NCBI RefSeq assembly: GCF_009467805.1
Contig: NZ_WIAY01000001.1
Coordinates: 124,001 to 188,000 of the forward strand
Reading direction: 5' to 3'
Source: Stenotrophomonas nematodicola
GTDB taxonomy: Bacteria > Pseudomonadota > Gammaproteobacteria > Xanthomonadales > Xanthomonadaceae
Length of the DNA: 64,000 bases
The notes under the pieces were generated by a model that was given only the letters and a program-made list of their open reading frames with translations, did no database searches and was not told where the DNA came from. Positions 40,685-50,332 of the stretch are shown here, one piece after another (position 1 is the first letter of the stretch; each line of letters begins with the position of its first letter). Position numbers and translations under genes: made by a program.

Positions 40685-42067
40685 ATGCTGACCGTCGTAC
40701 AGGCTTTCGACCGCGCGCCCATCGCAGAGATCGGCGTTGACAGTGCCGCCGCGCTGGAACGCAAGCTCAGCGCCGCCGAGCGGGTGTTCAAGGACCGCGA
40801 CGGCTGGCTCCACCCTCATCAGCGCGTCGCGATCCTGCGCAGGCTCGCCGCCCTGATGGACGCAAGGCGCGAGCACCTGGCCCTGCAGATCGCCCGCGAG
40901 GGTGGCAAGCCGCTGCCGGATGCCATCGTCGAGACCACCCGTGCCATCGACGGCGTTCACAACGCCGCCGACGAACTGCGCAACTTTGCCGGCCGCGAGA
41001 TCCCGATGGGCCTGTCGGCGGCCGCCGAGAATCGCTGGGCGTTCACCACCCGGGAACCCATCGGCATCGTGGCGGCCATCTCGGCGTTCAATCATCCGCT
41101 GAACCTGATCGTCCACCAGGTCGCCCCGGCCATCGCCGTTGGTTGCCCGGTCATCATCAAGCCGGCCTCCTCAACCCCGCTGTCATGCCTGGAGTTCGTG
41201 GCGATGGTGCACGAGGCGGGGCTGCCCGAACCGTGGTGCCAGAGTTTTCTGCCGGAAGGCAACGACCTGGCCGAGGCGCTCGCCACGGACAGACGCATTG
41301 CCTTCCTGAGCTTCATCGGCTCGGCGAGGGTAGGGTGGTCGCTGCATGCCAAGCTCGCCCACGGCGCACGCGCGGCGCTGGAGCACGGCGGGGTCGCGCC
41401 GGCCATTGTCGACCGCAGTGCCGACCTGCCCGGCATCATCGAGCCGATCGTCAAGGGCGGCTACTACCACGCCGGCCAGGTGTGCGTGTCCACGCAGCGC
41501 ATCTTCGTTCACGACGCCATCGCCGAGGACTTCACCCAGGCCCTGATCGCCCGGGTGGAGCGCCTCCGCACCGGCGACCCGACGCTGCAGACCACCGAGG
41601 TGGGCCCGCTGATCCAGCCACGCGAGGCCGACCGCGTGGCTGAATGGATCGACGAAGCGGTGCGCGGCGGCGCGCAGTTGGTTGCTGGCGGGAGGCGGCT
41701 CTCCGACACCACACTGCAGCCCACCGTGCTGCTCAATCCGCCCGGCGACGCGCGGATCACCACGCAGGAGGTGTTCGGACCGGTGGTGGCGGTATACCGC
41801 TACGCCGGGCTCGACGAGGCGATAGCGCGCGCCAACGCGCTGCCCACCGCGTTCCAGGCCAGCGTGTTCGCGCAGGATATCGATATCGCCCTGCGCGCCG
41901 CGAACCGGCTGGACGCCTCGGCCGTGATGATCAACGATCCCACCGCATTCCGCACCGACTGGATGCCCTTCGCGGGCCGCCGCGAGTCGGGCTACGGCAC
42001 CGGTGGCATTCCGTACACCATGCGGGACATGTCGCAGGAGAAGATGATCCTGATGCGGCGGCGCTGA
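40685..42067 (+). CDS. NAD(P)-dependent aldehyde dehydrogenase
   Basis: The 460-residue aldehyde dehydrogenase has SAFNHPLNL (oxyanion Asn), PVIIKPASSTPLSCLEF (cofactor loop), EHGGVAPAIV with the general-base Glu233 and GQVCVSTQR with nucleophile Cys267. VFGPVVAVYRY and the C-terminal GYGTGG complete the family motifs. It follows the ThDP enzyme by 30 nt with AAGGAA before the ATG, so the two form an operon and may act in sequence on the same aldehyde. The substrate is unknown. Confidence 0.88.
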   Translation: MLTVVQAFDRAPIAEIGVDSAAALERKLSAAERVFKDRDGWLHPHQRVAILRRLAALMDARREHLALQIAREGGKPLPDAIVETTRAIDGVHNAADELRNFAGREIPMGLSAAAENRWAFTTREPIGIVAAISAFNHPLNLIVHQVAPAIAVGCPVIIKPASSTPLSCLEFVAMVHEAGLPEPWCQSFLPEGNDLAEALATDRRIAFLSFIGSARVGWSLHAKLAHGARAALEHGGVAPAIVDRSADLPGIIEPIVKGGYYHAGQVCVSTQRIFVHDAIAEDFTQALIARVERLRTGDPTLQTTEVGPLIQPREADRVAEWIDEAVRGGAQLVAGGRRLSDTTLQPTVLLNPPGDARITTQEVFGPVVAVYRYAGLDEAIARANALPTAFQASVFAQDIDIALRAANRLDASAVMINDPTAFRTDWMPFAGRRESGYGTGGIPYTMRDMSQEKMILMRRR

Positions 42068-42141
42068 ACGCTGCCAGCCGCCAACGTTTGCCCGCCTCTC
42101 GTCAGTTCCTATGCTCGGTGTGGATACCTGCGGCGTCGACC

Positions 42142-43782
42142 TCAGCCGGCGTCCGTGGCCGTGCCCACGTCATGCAGGCTGCGCAGCTTCTTCTTGTTGA
42201 TCTTGCCCACGCTGGTGCGCTCGATGGCGTCAACGAAGCGGACCCGGTCCGGGATCGCGTAGCGGGAGATGTCGCCCGAGCGGCTGCGTGCGGCGACCAG
42301 CTCGATGATCTCCGCTTCGCTGACCTCGCTGCCGGCACGCCGGACCACCAGCGGCAAGGGGCGTTCGCCCCATTTCGTGTCGCTGATGCCGATGACGGCC
42401 ACCTCGCTCACTGCCGGGTGCAGCGCAATGATGTCTTCCAGCGCAAGCGAGGAGATCCACTCGCCACCGGTTTTGATCACATCCTTGATGCGGTCGGCCA
42501 CGCGCAGGTAGCCGCCCGGATCGATATTGCCGATGTCCCCGGTATGGAGGTAACCACCTGCCCATAGCGCTGCCGAGGCGTCCGGATTGTGCAGATAGCC
42601 CTGCGTGAGCCAGGGCGCACGTACCACCACCTCGCCGGTCGCAATGCCATCGTGGGCAACGTCATGCATGTCTTCGTCGACGATGCGCAGGTCCACCAGC
42701 GGCACCGGGATGCCCGCCTTGGTCCGCAGCGAAAGCGCCTCGTCCGCATCGGTCAGGGCATCGACATCGATCTGGGCGAGGGTGAGCAGGGGGCAGGTCT
42801 CGGACATGCCGTAGCCGCCGAAAATGTCGATGCCAGCGGCCAGCGCCTGCTGCGCCAGCGCCCGCGGCAGTGCGGCGCCGCCGATGACCACTTTCCAGCG
42901 TCGAAGATCGGTCGTCGCGGCAGCGGGGTGGCCCAGCAGCATGTGCAGAATGGTCGGCACACAATGCGAGAACGTGACCTTTTCGCGGGCGATCAATCCC
43001 AGCAACCGCTCGGGCAGATAGCGTCCGGGGTACACCTGCTTGATGCCCATCAGCGTGGCCACATAGGGCAGGCCCCATGCGTGGACATGGAACATCGGCG
43101 TGATCGGCATGTACACGTCATCGCGGTGCAGGCGCCCCTGGCTGGCCGCACTGCCCAGCGCGGCCATCGCCGCCAGGGAATGCAGCACCAGTTGCCGGTG
43201 AGTGAAGTACACGCCTTTGGGCAGGCCGGTGGTGCCGGTCGTATAGAACGTGGTGGCGCGGGTGTTTTCATCGAAGTCCGGGAAGGCGGTGACCGCTGTG
43301 GCCTCCCGCAGACCGGCTTCATACTCGGTCACGAAACCCGTTGGCAGCGGGCCATCGCCATCGTCCAGCAGAATCCGCGTGCGCAGGTCCGGCAGCTGTT
43401 CCTCGATGCTCTCCAGCATCGGCAGGAACTCACGGTTGACCAGCAGCACCCGCGCCCCGCTGTGATTGAGCGTATAGGCGATCTGCTCGGGGGCCAGACG
43501 GATGTTCACCATCATCAGCACCGCACCGATCATCGGCACGGCGAAGTAGCTTTCCAGATAGCGGTTGCTGTCCCAGTCCATCACCGCCACGGTATCGCCG
43601 TGCTTGACTCCCAGCGATGTCAGCAGCCCGGCCAGTTGGCCGATGCGTGCCTGCAGGGTGCGGTAGTCGAAGCGCACCGTGTCGCCGTAGACGATCTCCT
43701 GTGCCGGATGGACCGCCAGTGGCGTGTGCAGGAGCTGCCTGATCAGCAGCGGGTAGGCATGGGCGTCGGGGGCATGGGACAT
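42142..43782 (-). CDS. Fatty-acyl-CoA synthetase (AMP-binding)
   Basis: The 546-residue AMP-forming ligase has TFYTTGTTGLPKGVYFTH (P-loop), GGYGMSETCP, YLHTGDIGNIDPGGYLRVADRIKDVIKTGGEWIS and the C-terminal catalytic Lys in TSVGKINKKKL. Its length and motifs place it with medium/long-chain acyl-CoA synthetases of the AlkK group. It is the second gene after an oligomer hydrolase (24-nt gap, minus strand). In this setting it may activate 3-hydroxybutyrate or a related hydroxy acid to CoA, which is inference from neighbours. AGGAAG lies six bases before the ATG. Confidence 0.88.
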   Translation of the reverse strand: MSHAPDAHAYPLLIRQLLHTPLAVHPAQEIVYGDTVRFDYRTLQARIGQLAGLLTSLGVKHGDTVAVMDWDSNRYLESYFAVPMIGAVLMMVNIRLAPEQIAYTLNHSGARVLLVNREFLPMLESIEEQLPDLRTRILLDDGDGPLPTGFVTEYEAGLREATAVTAFPDFDENTRATTFYTTGTTGLPKGVYFTHRQLVLHSLAAMAALGSAASQGRLHRDDVYMPITPMFHVHAWGLPYVATLMGIKQVYPGRYLPERLLGLIAREKVTFSHCVPTILHMLLGHPAAATTDLRRWKVVIGGAALPRALAQQALAAGIDIFGGYGMSETCPLLTLAQIDVDALTDADEALSLRTKAGIPVPLVDLRIVDEDMHDVAHDGIATGEVVVRAPWLTQGYLHNPDASAALWAGGYLHTGDIGNIDPGGYLRVADRIKDVIKTGGEWISSLALEDIIALHPAVSEVAVIGISDTKWGERPLPLVVRRAGSEVSEAEIIELVAARSRSGDISRYAIPDRVRFVDAIERTSVGKINKKKLRSLHDVGTATDAG

Positions 43783-43806
43783 GGGATCTTCCTGGAGGGC
43801 AACGCG

Positions 43807-45651
43807 TCAGCGGCTGACGGCTGTGGGGATGGACAGGTGGTCATGCCGCAGTGGCGCTTCGGCCCGAGGCGTCGGTTGGATGAGCGCATCCTGCGGCAGG
43901 GCGAGGGCGGCATCTTCAAGGTGATTCCACACCTGGTCCAGCGCGGCGAAGACGTAGGGCAGCAGCGGCACATAGCGCTTCCGGTAGTCCGGGAAGGCCA
44001 GCAACGAGTCGAAATGCTGTGCGTGATTCACCCGCCAATAGGCGATCCGGGCCCCGGCGCTGCGGGCAAGCGCAACATAGCGGTCACTGGTCAGGTCGAT
44101 GGGCACCAGTCCGTCGTCAACGCCGTGGATGACCACGATCGGCAGCCCGCGACGCGGTGCCTTCGCGGCGGCCTCGGCAATGCCGGCACGCACCCGGCGG
44201 GCATCGGCGCTGTCGCCCCTGCCAAGCCCGCGCAGACACTCAAGGCCGCGCAACGGCTGCTCTGCCGACGATGCCGCGCTGCCATCCACCAGCACCACGC
44301 CGTTGCCCGGCGGGATGCCGCTGCCCTCGCTCCACCAGGTGGCACGCAGGCCGGCCGCTGCCGGGCCGGGCCTGCCGTCCGCGCCGGCAGCCGAGAAGCC
44401 GTAGCCGCAGGGATGCGCGCCCACGCTGTAGCGTCCATAGGATGAGGAATAGGTTGCCGCGATGGCACGCCACAGATCGAACCCTGCTGCGAACGCGCCG
44501 GCACGCAGGGCGCCGTCGCTCAGGCCCGCCTCGGCAAGCTGCTGCCGCGCCGACCGTGCCTGTGCCGCCGTGTCGTCGCCCTGAACCTCCCCGGCGGCGC
44601 GCAACTGTGCGCAGCGCATCGTGCCGGCCTGCGTTGCCTGTGCCTGCGGCGGCGGTTGTGGCAGATCCTCAAGGGCGAGCAGCGCGCACGGCATCAGCAG
44701 CGCGGACTGGGTCACGACCTCGTACAGCGGCGGGGCGCCGGCCACCGAGACATTGGGCTCACCGGCCACCATCGCATCAAACGCATCTACGTCGAGCTCC
44801 GCTGCCCGCAGCACGGCGCCGCCGCCATTGGACACGCCCACGCCCAGCGTGCGGGTGTTGGCGTTGGTGAAGGGAGCGGCGCGGGGGTAGGCGCGGTCCA
44901 GCGCCTGCTGGCCAAACTGCAGCGCCTGCAGCAGATGCCGGCCCCAATCCGCTTCCGGGTTGTCGCCCGAATGCGCGTGCTTGACGGCGATGCCGCGCGT
45001 GGCCATTGCATCGGCGGGGACGAATGCCAATGCGCCCTCGGTGGCGGGCGTGCCGTCCGCCTGGACGCCGGCGCGGGCGTCCAGATCGTAGTAGTCGCTG
45101 CCGGCACCCTTGTCGGTGTAGGCGACCGCGCACCCGCGCGCCAGTCCCCAGCTCCCGGCCACCGCAACGGCCCCATAGATGCCTCGCGAACCGGAGGAGG
45201 CGGCCACCACCAGGCAGCGCCGCGCACCATCGAAGGTGTCGGGCACCTGCACCAGCACGCGATGCGGGTGGCGCGCGCCGGGCACCCGCGCATACGCCGA
45301 GAACTCGCGGCCCGGCACCCCCTGCAATGACCCATACACCTCGCCAAAGCCACCGCCGGGGGTGAGGTCGGCGATGCCGCGCCAGCTGCTCCAGATCGCG
45401 CGGCGACGGGCCTCGTCCGCCGTCGGCTGGGCCGCGGTGGCGAACGGCGGCGCGTTGTTGGAACGCAGGGCGTCGATCCCCAGTCCTGCGGTCAGCAGAT
45501 CATCACTGCCGCGGTGCAGCGTTTCCCGCCACTGCTCGAACACGGGCGATGCCGCGAGGGGGCGGGGCGGGGCCGCATCGGCAACGGACGCGCAGGCCGA
45601 CAGCAGCGGCAGCGCGGCGCACAACAGGGACGCAGGACGGAGGTGGCTCAT
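43807..45651 (-). CDS. 3-hydroxybutyrate oligomer hydrolase-like lipoprotein
   Basis: The 614-residue protein resembles the D-3-hydroxybutyrate oligomer hydrolase family. The N terminus has a signal peptide with lipobox LLSAC (Cys20), so it should be an outer-membrane or periplasmic lipoprotein. VLVQVPDTFDG, YTDKGAGSDYYDLD and GVSNGGGAVLRAAE (nucleophile Ser274 in G-x-S-x-G) are typical of the family. VVIHGVDDGLVP likely carries the Asp and RVNHAQHFDSL the His. It would cut PHB-derived oligomers to monomer. It is divergent from crbR with a CCTAGG palindrome in the gap. Confidence 0.88.
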   Translation of the reverse strand: MSHLRPASLLCAALPLLSACASVADAAPPRPLAASPVFEQWRETLHRGSDDLLTAGLGIDALRSNNAPPFATAAQPTADEARRRAIWSSWRGIADLTPGGGFGEVYGSLQGVPGREFSAYARVPGARHPHRVLVQVPDTFDGARRCLVVAASSGSRGIYGAVAVAGSWGLARGCAVAYTDKGAGSDYYDLDARAGVQADGTPATEGALAFVPADAMATRGIAVKHAHSGDNPEADWGRHLLQALQFGQQALDRAYPRAAPFTNANTRTLGVGVSNGGGAVLRAAELDVDAFDAMVAGEPNVSVAGAPPLYEVVTQSALLMPCALLALEDLPQPPPQAQATQAGTMRCAQLRAAGEVQGDDTAAQARSARQQLAEAGLSDGALRAGAFAAGFDLWRAIAATYSSSYGRYSVGAHPCGYGFSAAGADGRPGPAAAGLRATWWSEGSGIPPGNGVVLVDGSAASSAEQPLRGLECLRGLGRGDSADARRVRAGIAEAAAKAPRRGLPIVVIHGVDDGLVPIDLTSDRYVALARSAGARIAYWRVNHAQHFDSLLAFPDYRKRYVPLLPYVFAALDQVWNHLEDAALALPQDALIQPTPRAEAPLRHDHLSIPTAVSR

Positions 45652-45687
45652 CGCACTACCGTAGCAAGCCCGACCGGTTCCGCCAGC

Positions 45688-45699
45688 GTACCTAGGTAC
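45688..45699. promoter_or_regulatory. CCTAGG palindrome in the crbR/oligomer-hydrolase gap
   Basis: GTACCTAGGTAC is a perfect 12-bp palindrome in the 88-nt divergent region between the oligomer-hydrolase and response-regulator genes. The same ACCTAGGT core recurs before the GntP permease/TonB receptor pair (53505-53518). It is a candidate binding site for the adjacent LuxR-type regulator. Confidence 0.5.
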
Positions 45700-45739
45700 C
45701 AGTGCCGCGCAGCGGACGATTTGCTAACCTCGGACGGAC

Positions 45740-46414
45740 ATGCCGACCCTCCTGATCGCCGATGACCACCCCCTGTTCCGCGCGGCGCTGCACCGCGCGG
45801 CAGAGGAGGCGGTGGCCGATCTGCAGATCAGCGAGGCCGATTCACTGCACGGCGTGCTCGAAGCGATCGAGGCGCAGCCGATCGACCTGATGCTGCTGGA
45901 CCTGCACATGCCTGGCAATCACGGCCTCGCCGGATTGGCCACCATCCGTGCACTGCAGCCTGGCCTGGCGATCATCATCGTCTCGGCCAATGAGGAACCG
46001 CACGTGATCCGACGCGCCATCGACCTCGGTGCAGCAGGCTATCTCCCCAAGAGTTCCGGGCTGACCGACCTGCAGGCCGCGTTGCAGACGGTGCTCGATG
46101 GCGAGCGCTGGATACCGGCGTTGCTGCGCGAGCCGGTGGCGCGGGTAGCGCCCTTCAGCAGGGACATCGACCTGGCTGCGCGCCTGTCCAGCCTGTCCGC
46201 GCATCAGTACAAGGTGTTGAGCCTGGTGGCCGAAGGGCTGCTCAACAAGCAGATCGCCGATCGGCTGGGTGTGCAGTTGCGCACGGTCAAGGCGCATATG
46301 ACCCGCATCATGGGCCGGCTCGGTGTGCGCAATCGTGCGCAGGCCATCCGCGTTCTGCACGAAATGGGCCTGGCCGATCCGTCCCGGCAGATCGACGAGG
46401 CGCAGGACACCTGA
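45740..46414 (+). CDS. crbR: CrbR/ErdR-like LuxR-family response regulator
   Basis: The 224-residue response regulator has an N-terminal receiver with DD at 8-9, the phosphoacceptor Asp54 (LLDLHMPG) and Lys in GYLPKSS. The C-terminal LuxR helix-turn-helix reads LSAHQYKVLSLVAEGLLNKQIADRLGVQLRTVKAHM. It converges on a large SSF-PAS-kinase-receiver gene, the same pairing as CrbS/CrbR (MxtR/ErdR), which control acetate and short-chain acid use in other gammaproteobacteria. Here it stands beside an oligomer hydrolase and a CoA ligase and probably controls them. Confidence 0.82.
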   Translation: MPTLLIADDHPLFRAALHRAAEEAVADLQISEADSLHGVLEAIEAQPIDLMLLDLHMPGNHGLAGLATIRALQPGLAIIIVSANEEPHVIRRAIDLGAAGYLPKSSGLTDLQAALQTVLDGERWIPALLREPVARVAPFSRDIDLAARLSSLSAHQYKVLSLVAEGLLNKQIADRLGVQLRTVKAHMTRIMGRLGVRNRAQAIRVLHEMGLADPSRQIDEAQDT

Positions 46415-46438
46415 TCCACCGCGCGGCAGGTTGCCCGC

Positions 46439-49400
46439 TCAGGCCTTGGCCGTGGCGGGCGCTGCCAGCAGATGGTTGATCGCCCAGCGCAGCGCCAGAG
46501 GCTTGAACGGCTTGTTCAGCAGCGACAGGCCCGCCTCGCGTACGGCATCACGCGTGTCGCTGCCGGTATCGGCACTGAGGATCACCGTCGGCCGCGGCCC
46601 ATGCACGGCGACCAGCCGCTTCCAGAGCGCGACACCGGTATCGCCCTCGTCTAGGTGGTAGTCGAACAGCCACAGAGCGGCTTCATGTGCCGAGGCATCC
46701 AGCGCCCCGGCATCGCGTACCGCGACGACATCGCAGCCCCACGCAAGCAGCATCTGCCGCATCGCGTCCAGCGCGTCGGGATCATTGTCCACCACCAGTA
46801 CACGGGCGCCCTTGAGCGTGCCGGTGCCACCGGTGGCAACCTCGGCGCGGGGGGCAGCCGGCGGTGCCGCCCGCGCCACGGCAATGGAGAAGGCCGCGCC
46901 GCGGTCGAGCACGCTGTGCAGTTCCAGCGGCGCGTGCAGCAGGTCGGCAATCCGGTGCGCGATGGTCAGCCCCAACCCCAGCCCCTGGCCATTGCTGCGG
47001 TCGCCACGGTGGAACTCCTCGAACACTACCGCCTGATGCTCCGGCGCGATGCCCGGACCGCTGTCATGCACGCCGATCAGCAGCGTCCGGCCCTGGCGGC
47101 GCACGCCCAGCAGCACGCCGCCACGACGGGTGTAGCGGATGGCGTTGGCCAGGAAGTTCTGCAGCACCCGGCGCAGCAGCAGCGGATCGCTGTGCACCCA
47201 GGCGCGGGTGCGCACGTAGCGGAACTGCAGGCCGCGCGCGGCGGCCAGCACCGCAAACTCCTGTGCAAGCGGATCCAGGACCGACGAAAGCGCGAACGGG
47301 CGTGGATCGGCTACCAGCCCGCCCGCTTCCAGCCGCGAAATATCCAGCAGGCCCGACAGCAGATCGTCGGTGGAATCCAGCGCACCCCGGATCTGGCGCA
47401 GGAAGCTGTCGAGAAACTCGGAGTGGATGTGCTGGGACATCGCATCGGTCAGCAGCTGCGCCGCATGCAGCGGCTGGATCAGGTCGTGGCCCACCGCCGT
47501 CAGGAAGCGGGTTTTGGCCACGTTGGCCCGTTCCGCTTCATGCACGGCTTCCTCCAACCGGGCGGTGCGGTCCTGCACGCGGCGCTCCAGCGTTTCGTTG
47601 CTGCGCTTGAGGGCATCTTCGGCGCGGCGGAACGCGGTGACATCGGTGAAGGTAGCCACGTAGCCGCCGCCCGGCATCGGGTTGCCGCGGATTTCGACGA
47701 TGGTGTTGTCCGGGAAGATGCGCTCGGCCAGGTGCGGGGTGCCGCGTCGCATGTGCGCGACGCGGCGCAGCAGGGCCTTGTCGGGCGTGTCGCCGGGACC
47801 CTCACCGATCTTCAGTTGCCCCAGCGCCCATGCGGTGAGGCTGGCCACCGGCTGGCCCACCTGCAGCAGTTCCGGTGGGAACTTGAACAGCGCGGCGTAG
47901 CGGCTGTTCCAGGCGACCAGCTGGAGCTGGGCATCGACCACGCTGATGCCTTGGCTCATGTTCTCCAACGCGGCTTCCAGCAGGCGCTGGTTGAAGCGCA
48001 GCGCCTGGGTGGCTTCGCCTACCGCACGGGTGACAACATCCAGCGGGGCCGCGCCGCCATCGCGTGCCGCCTCCACCAGCAGCCGCGCCATGCCCGCGCC
48101 GACCACGGCGGTCAGTTCGCGCTCGATCGCCGTGACGCGGTCGTCATCGAGCATCTGCCCCGCATGCCCGTCCATCAGCTGTCGTGCGCGTTCCTGGCCC
48201 AGAAAGCGACCGGCGGTCCTGCGCATCGCGGCCGCCGCCACCGCGTCACGCTGCAGGGGCATCGAGGGGCGCGCCGCGCGCGACACCAGCACCACCGTCG
48301 CCAGATTCACCGCCAGGCTCGCCCCCATGCTGATGGCGATATGGCCCGGCTGCATGCGCAGGGAGAACATCGCCAGCCAGTGCAGCCCGTCGGGGCCGGC
48401 TGACGGCGGCGGGGCAGGGATCACCATCGGCAGCAGCACCAGCCACAGCCAGACGACCGAGCCCAGCACGATGCCGGCGATGATGGCCGGGGAGGGCGTG
48501 CGCGGGCGGTACACCGCCAGCAGCACCGCCGGTGCCAGCTGCGACAAGGCGGTGAAGGACATCAACCCGAAATCGCTGAGGGCCTCGGTGCCGCTCATCG
48601 CGCGGCTGTACAGCCACGACATCAGGAACACCGCCAGGATGCCGGCGCGACGGAACGCCAGCACCCGCGGCCGCAGGTCGGCACCGGTGTCGCCGCGCTC
48701 GATACCGCCCAGCAGGCGCGAGCCCACACCGTGGTTGCCCAGCATGATCGACAGCGTCAGGCCGGACAGGATCATCATGCCGGTAGCCGCGCTCAGGCTG
48801 CCCAGGTACGCCAGCAGCGCCAGCAGGTGATGGCCGCGCTGCTGCGGGAGGGCCAGCACATACAGGTCCGGCGACATCGTCGCCGGCAGCTGCGCCGCAC
48901 CGGACAGCGCCATCGGCACCGACGGCAACCCGATCAGCAGCAGGTACAGCGGAAAGAGCCAGCGCGCTGTCTTCAGGTGCGACGACTGGCGCAGTTCCAC
49001 CACCCCCACATGAAACTGATGCGGCAGGGTGAACGCCGCCATTGCACCAAGCGCCACCATCGTGAGGAAGTCCGGGATGATCGCCGGCGGCGGCAGATGC
49101 ACCATTCTTTCCAGCAGTGGTGTGCCCGCCTGGTGCACCGAGACAGCGGCATAGAGGCCGATCGCCAGCAGCGCCGCCAGCTTCAGCACCGATTCCAGGC
49201 CCAGCGCGACCACGATACCGCGGTTGTGCTCGGTGGCCGACGCCTTGCGTGCACCAAACAGCATGGTGAACGCCGCCATCGTGAGCGCAAACCAGAACGA
49301 CATGTCCAGCTGCCAGCCACTCGCCGCGAAATCATCGCCGAGCAGGGCACCGAGCCCCTGGCTGACGGCCTTGAGCTGCAGCGCGATGTACGGAATGATC

Positions 49401-49774
49401 CCGAACAGCGCGACCAGGGTGATGGTGACGCCCAGCCCTTGGTCGGTGCGCAGCCGCGCCACCACCAGGTCGGCGATGGTGGCGCTGTTGTGCTGCTTGG
49501 CCAGCCGCCCGAGCCGTGCGAGGAAGGGCAGGCCGAAGCCGAAGATCAGCGCCATGCCGATCAGCGTGGGCGGGATCGGAAAGCCCCACTGCACGCCCTG
49601 AGACGCCGCGCCGTAGTAGGTCCATGCGGTGCAGTGCACGCCCAGCGACAATGCATAGATGGCCGGCCACACCTTCGTGAGCCGATGCCCCTGGCGCTCT
49701 CCCCACAGGGCGACGCCAAACAGCAGCACGGTCCACGCAATGCAGGCGAACAGGACGATGGAGGGCGTCAACAT
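46439..49774 (-). CDS. crbS: CrbS-like hybrid sensor kinase with SSF transporter domain
   Basis: The 1111-residue membrane kinase starts with about 13 helices of the sodium/solute symporter (SSF/SLC5) type (LSLGVHCTAWTYYGAASQG...). A linker and a PAS domain (residues ~615-740) follow, then a kinase with H-box VGHDLIQPLHA, N-box QNFLANAIRYT, and G-boxes DSGPGI and GLGLGLTIA. The C-terminal receiver has VLVVDNDPD and LFDYHLDEGDTG. This is the CrbS architecture; such kinases sense acetate or similar short acids through the SSF part. ATG 49774 is chosen because the codon before it is GTG. It lies directly after the MaoC gene and may be co-transcribed. Confidence 0.87.
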   Translation of the reverse strand: MLTPSIVLFACIAWTVLLFGVALWGERQGHRLTKVWPAIYALSLGVHCTAWTYYGAASQGVQWGFPIPPTLIGMALIFGFGLPFLARLGRLAKQHNSATIADLVVARLRTDQGLGVTITLVALFGIIPYIALQLKAVSQGLGALLGDDFAASGWQLDMSFWFALTMAAFTMLFGARKASATEHNRGIVVALGLESVLKLAALLAIGLYAAVSVHQAGTPLLERMVHLPPPAIIPDFLTMVALGAMAAFTLPHQFHVGVVELRQSSHLKTARWLFPLYLLLIGLPSVPMALSGAAQLPATMSPDLYVLALPQQRGHHLLALLAYLGSLSAATGMMILSGLTLSIMLGNHGVGSRLLGGIERGDTGADLRPRVLAFRRAGILAVFLMSWLYSRAMSGTEALSDFGLMSFTALSQLAPAVLLAVYRPRTPSPAIIAGIVLGSVVWLWLVLLPMVIPAPPPSAGPDGLHWLAMFSLRMQPGHIAISMGASLAVNLATVVLVSRAARPSMPLQRDAVAAAAMRRTAGRFLGQERARQLMDGHAGQMLDDDRVTAIERELTAVVGAGMARLLVEAARDGGAAPLDVVTRAVGEATQALRFNQRLLEAALENMSQGISVVDAQLQLVAWNSRYAALFKFPPELLQVGQPVASLTAWALGQLKIGEGPGDTPDKALLRRVAHMRRGTPHLAERIFPDNTIVEIRGNPMPGGGYVATFTDVTAFRRAEDALKRSNETLERRVQDRTARLEEAVHEAERANVAKTRFLTAVGHDLIQPLHAAQLLTDAMSQHIHSEFLDSFLRQIRGALDSTDDLLSGLLDISRLEAGGLVADPRPFALSSVLDPLAQEFAVLAAARGLQFRYVRTRAWVHSDPLLLRRVLQNFLANAIRYTRRGGVLLGVRRQGRTLLIGVHDSGPGIAPEHQAVVFEEFHRGDRSNGQGLGLGLTIAHRIADLLHAPLELHSVLDRGAAFSIAVARAAPPAAPRAEVATGGTGTLKGARVLVVDNDPDALDAMRQMLLAWGCDVVAVRDAGALDASAHEAALWLFDYHLDEGDTGVALWKRLVAVHGPRPTVILSADTGSDTRDAVREAGLSLLNKPFKPLALRWAINHLLAAPATAKA

Positions 49775-49846
49775 CACTCCAGTGTAGAGAGAACCCCGGC
49801 CGGCGTGCAGCAGGCCGGCGCCGCGTTGCGGGAGAGGGCGTCGCCG

Positions 49847-50332
49847 CTAGGGTGCGGCGACGATCAGCGACAGCTGCTCGGCCACCAGGGCCACCGCGCC
49901 GCCAGGCATCACCTCCACCGCCTTGTGCTGGGTCAGCAGCCACTGCCCGGGCTGGCGCGCCTCCAGCGACACCAGCCGCGACCGTACCCGCACCTCTGCG
50001 CCACTCGGCACCGGCGCAAGGAAGCGCACCGTGTTCAAGCCGTAGTTGAGTACGTGGGCAATGCCGGGGAAGCCCGTCAGCGCCGCCACATCGTCTTCAA
50101 CGGTCAGCGAGAGCAGCAGGAACCCATGCGCGATCGTCTTGCCCCCCGGCAACCCGGTCTGCGCCCGGGCCGGATCAACATGGATCCAGTTGTGGTCGCC
50201 GGTGGCGTCGGCAAACGCGTCGATGCGCGACTGCGCAATGCGCGTAACCCGGCCCAGCCGCTCGCGCTCCGCCCAGTCCCGTAGCGCCTGCAGCGCCACG
50301 GGCAATGCCTCGATCGGCGCAGTCGAACTCAT
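49847..50332 (-). CDS. MaoC-like (R)-specific enoyl-CoA hydratase
   Basis: The 161-residue hot-dog-fold hydratase has the MaoC signature: RIDAFADATGDHNWIHVDPARAQ (catalytic Asp and His) and GGKTIAHGFLLLSL. (R)-specific MaoC hydratases interconvert enoyl-CoA and (R)-3-hydroxyacyl-CoA, the stereoisomer of PHB monomers. Its start overlaps the preceding hydrolase stop (ATGA). Its place beside PHB-related genes is consistent with feeding (R)-3-hydroxybutyryl-CoA into beta-oxidation. Confidence 0.85.
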   Translation of the reverse strand: MSSTAPIEALPVALQALRDWAERERLGRVTRIAQSRIDAFADATGDHNWIHVDPARAQTGLPGGKTIAHGFLLLSLTVEDDVAALTGFPGIAHVLNYGLNTVRFLAPVPSGAEVRVRSRLVSLEARQPGQWLLTQHKAVEVMPGGAVALVAEQLSLIVAAP

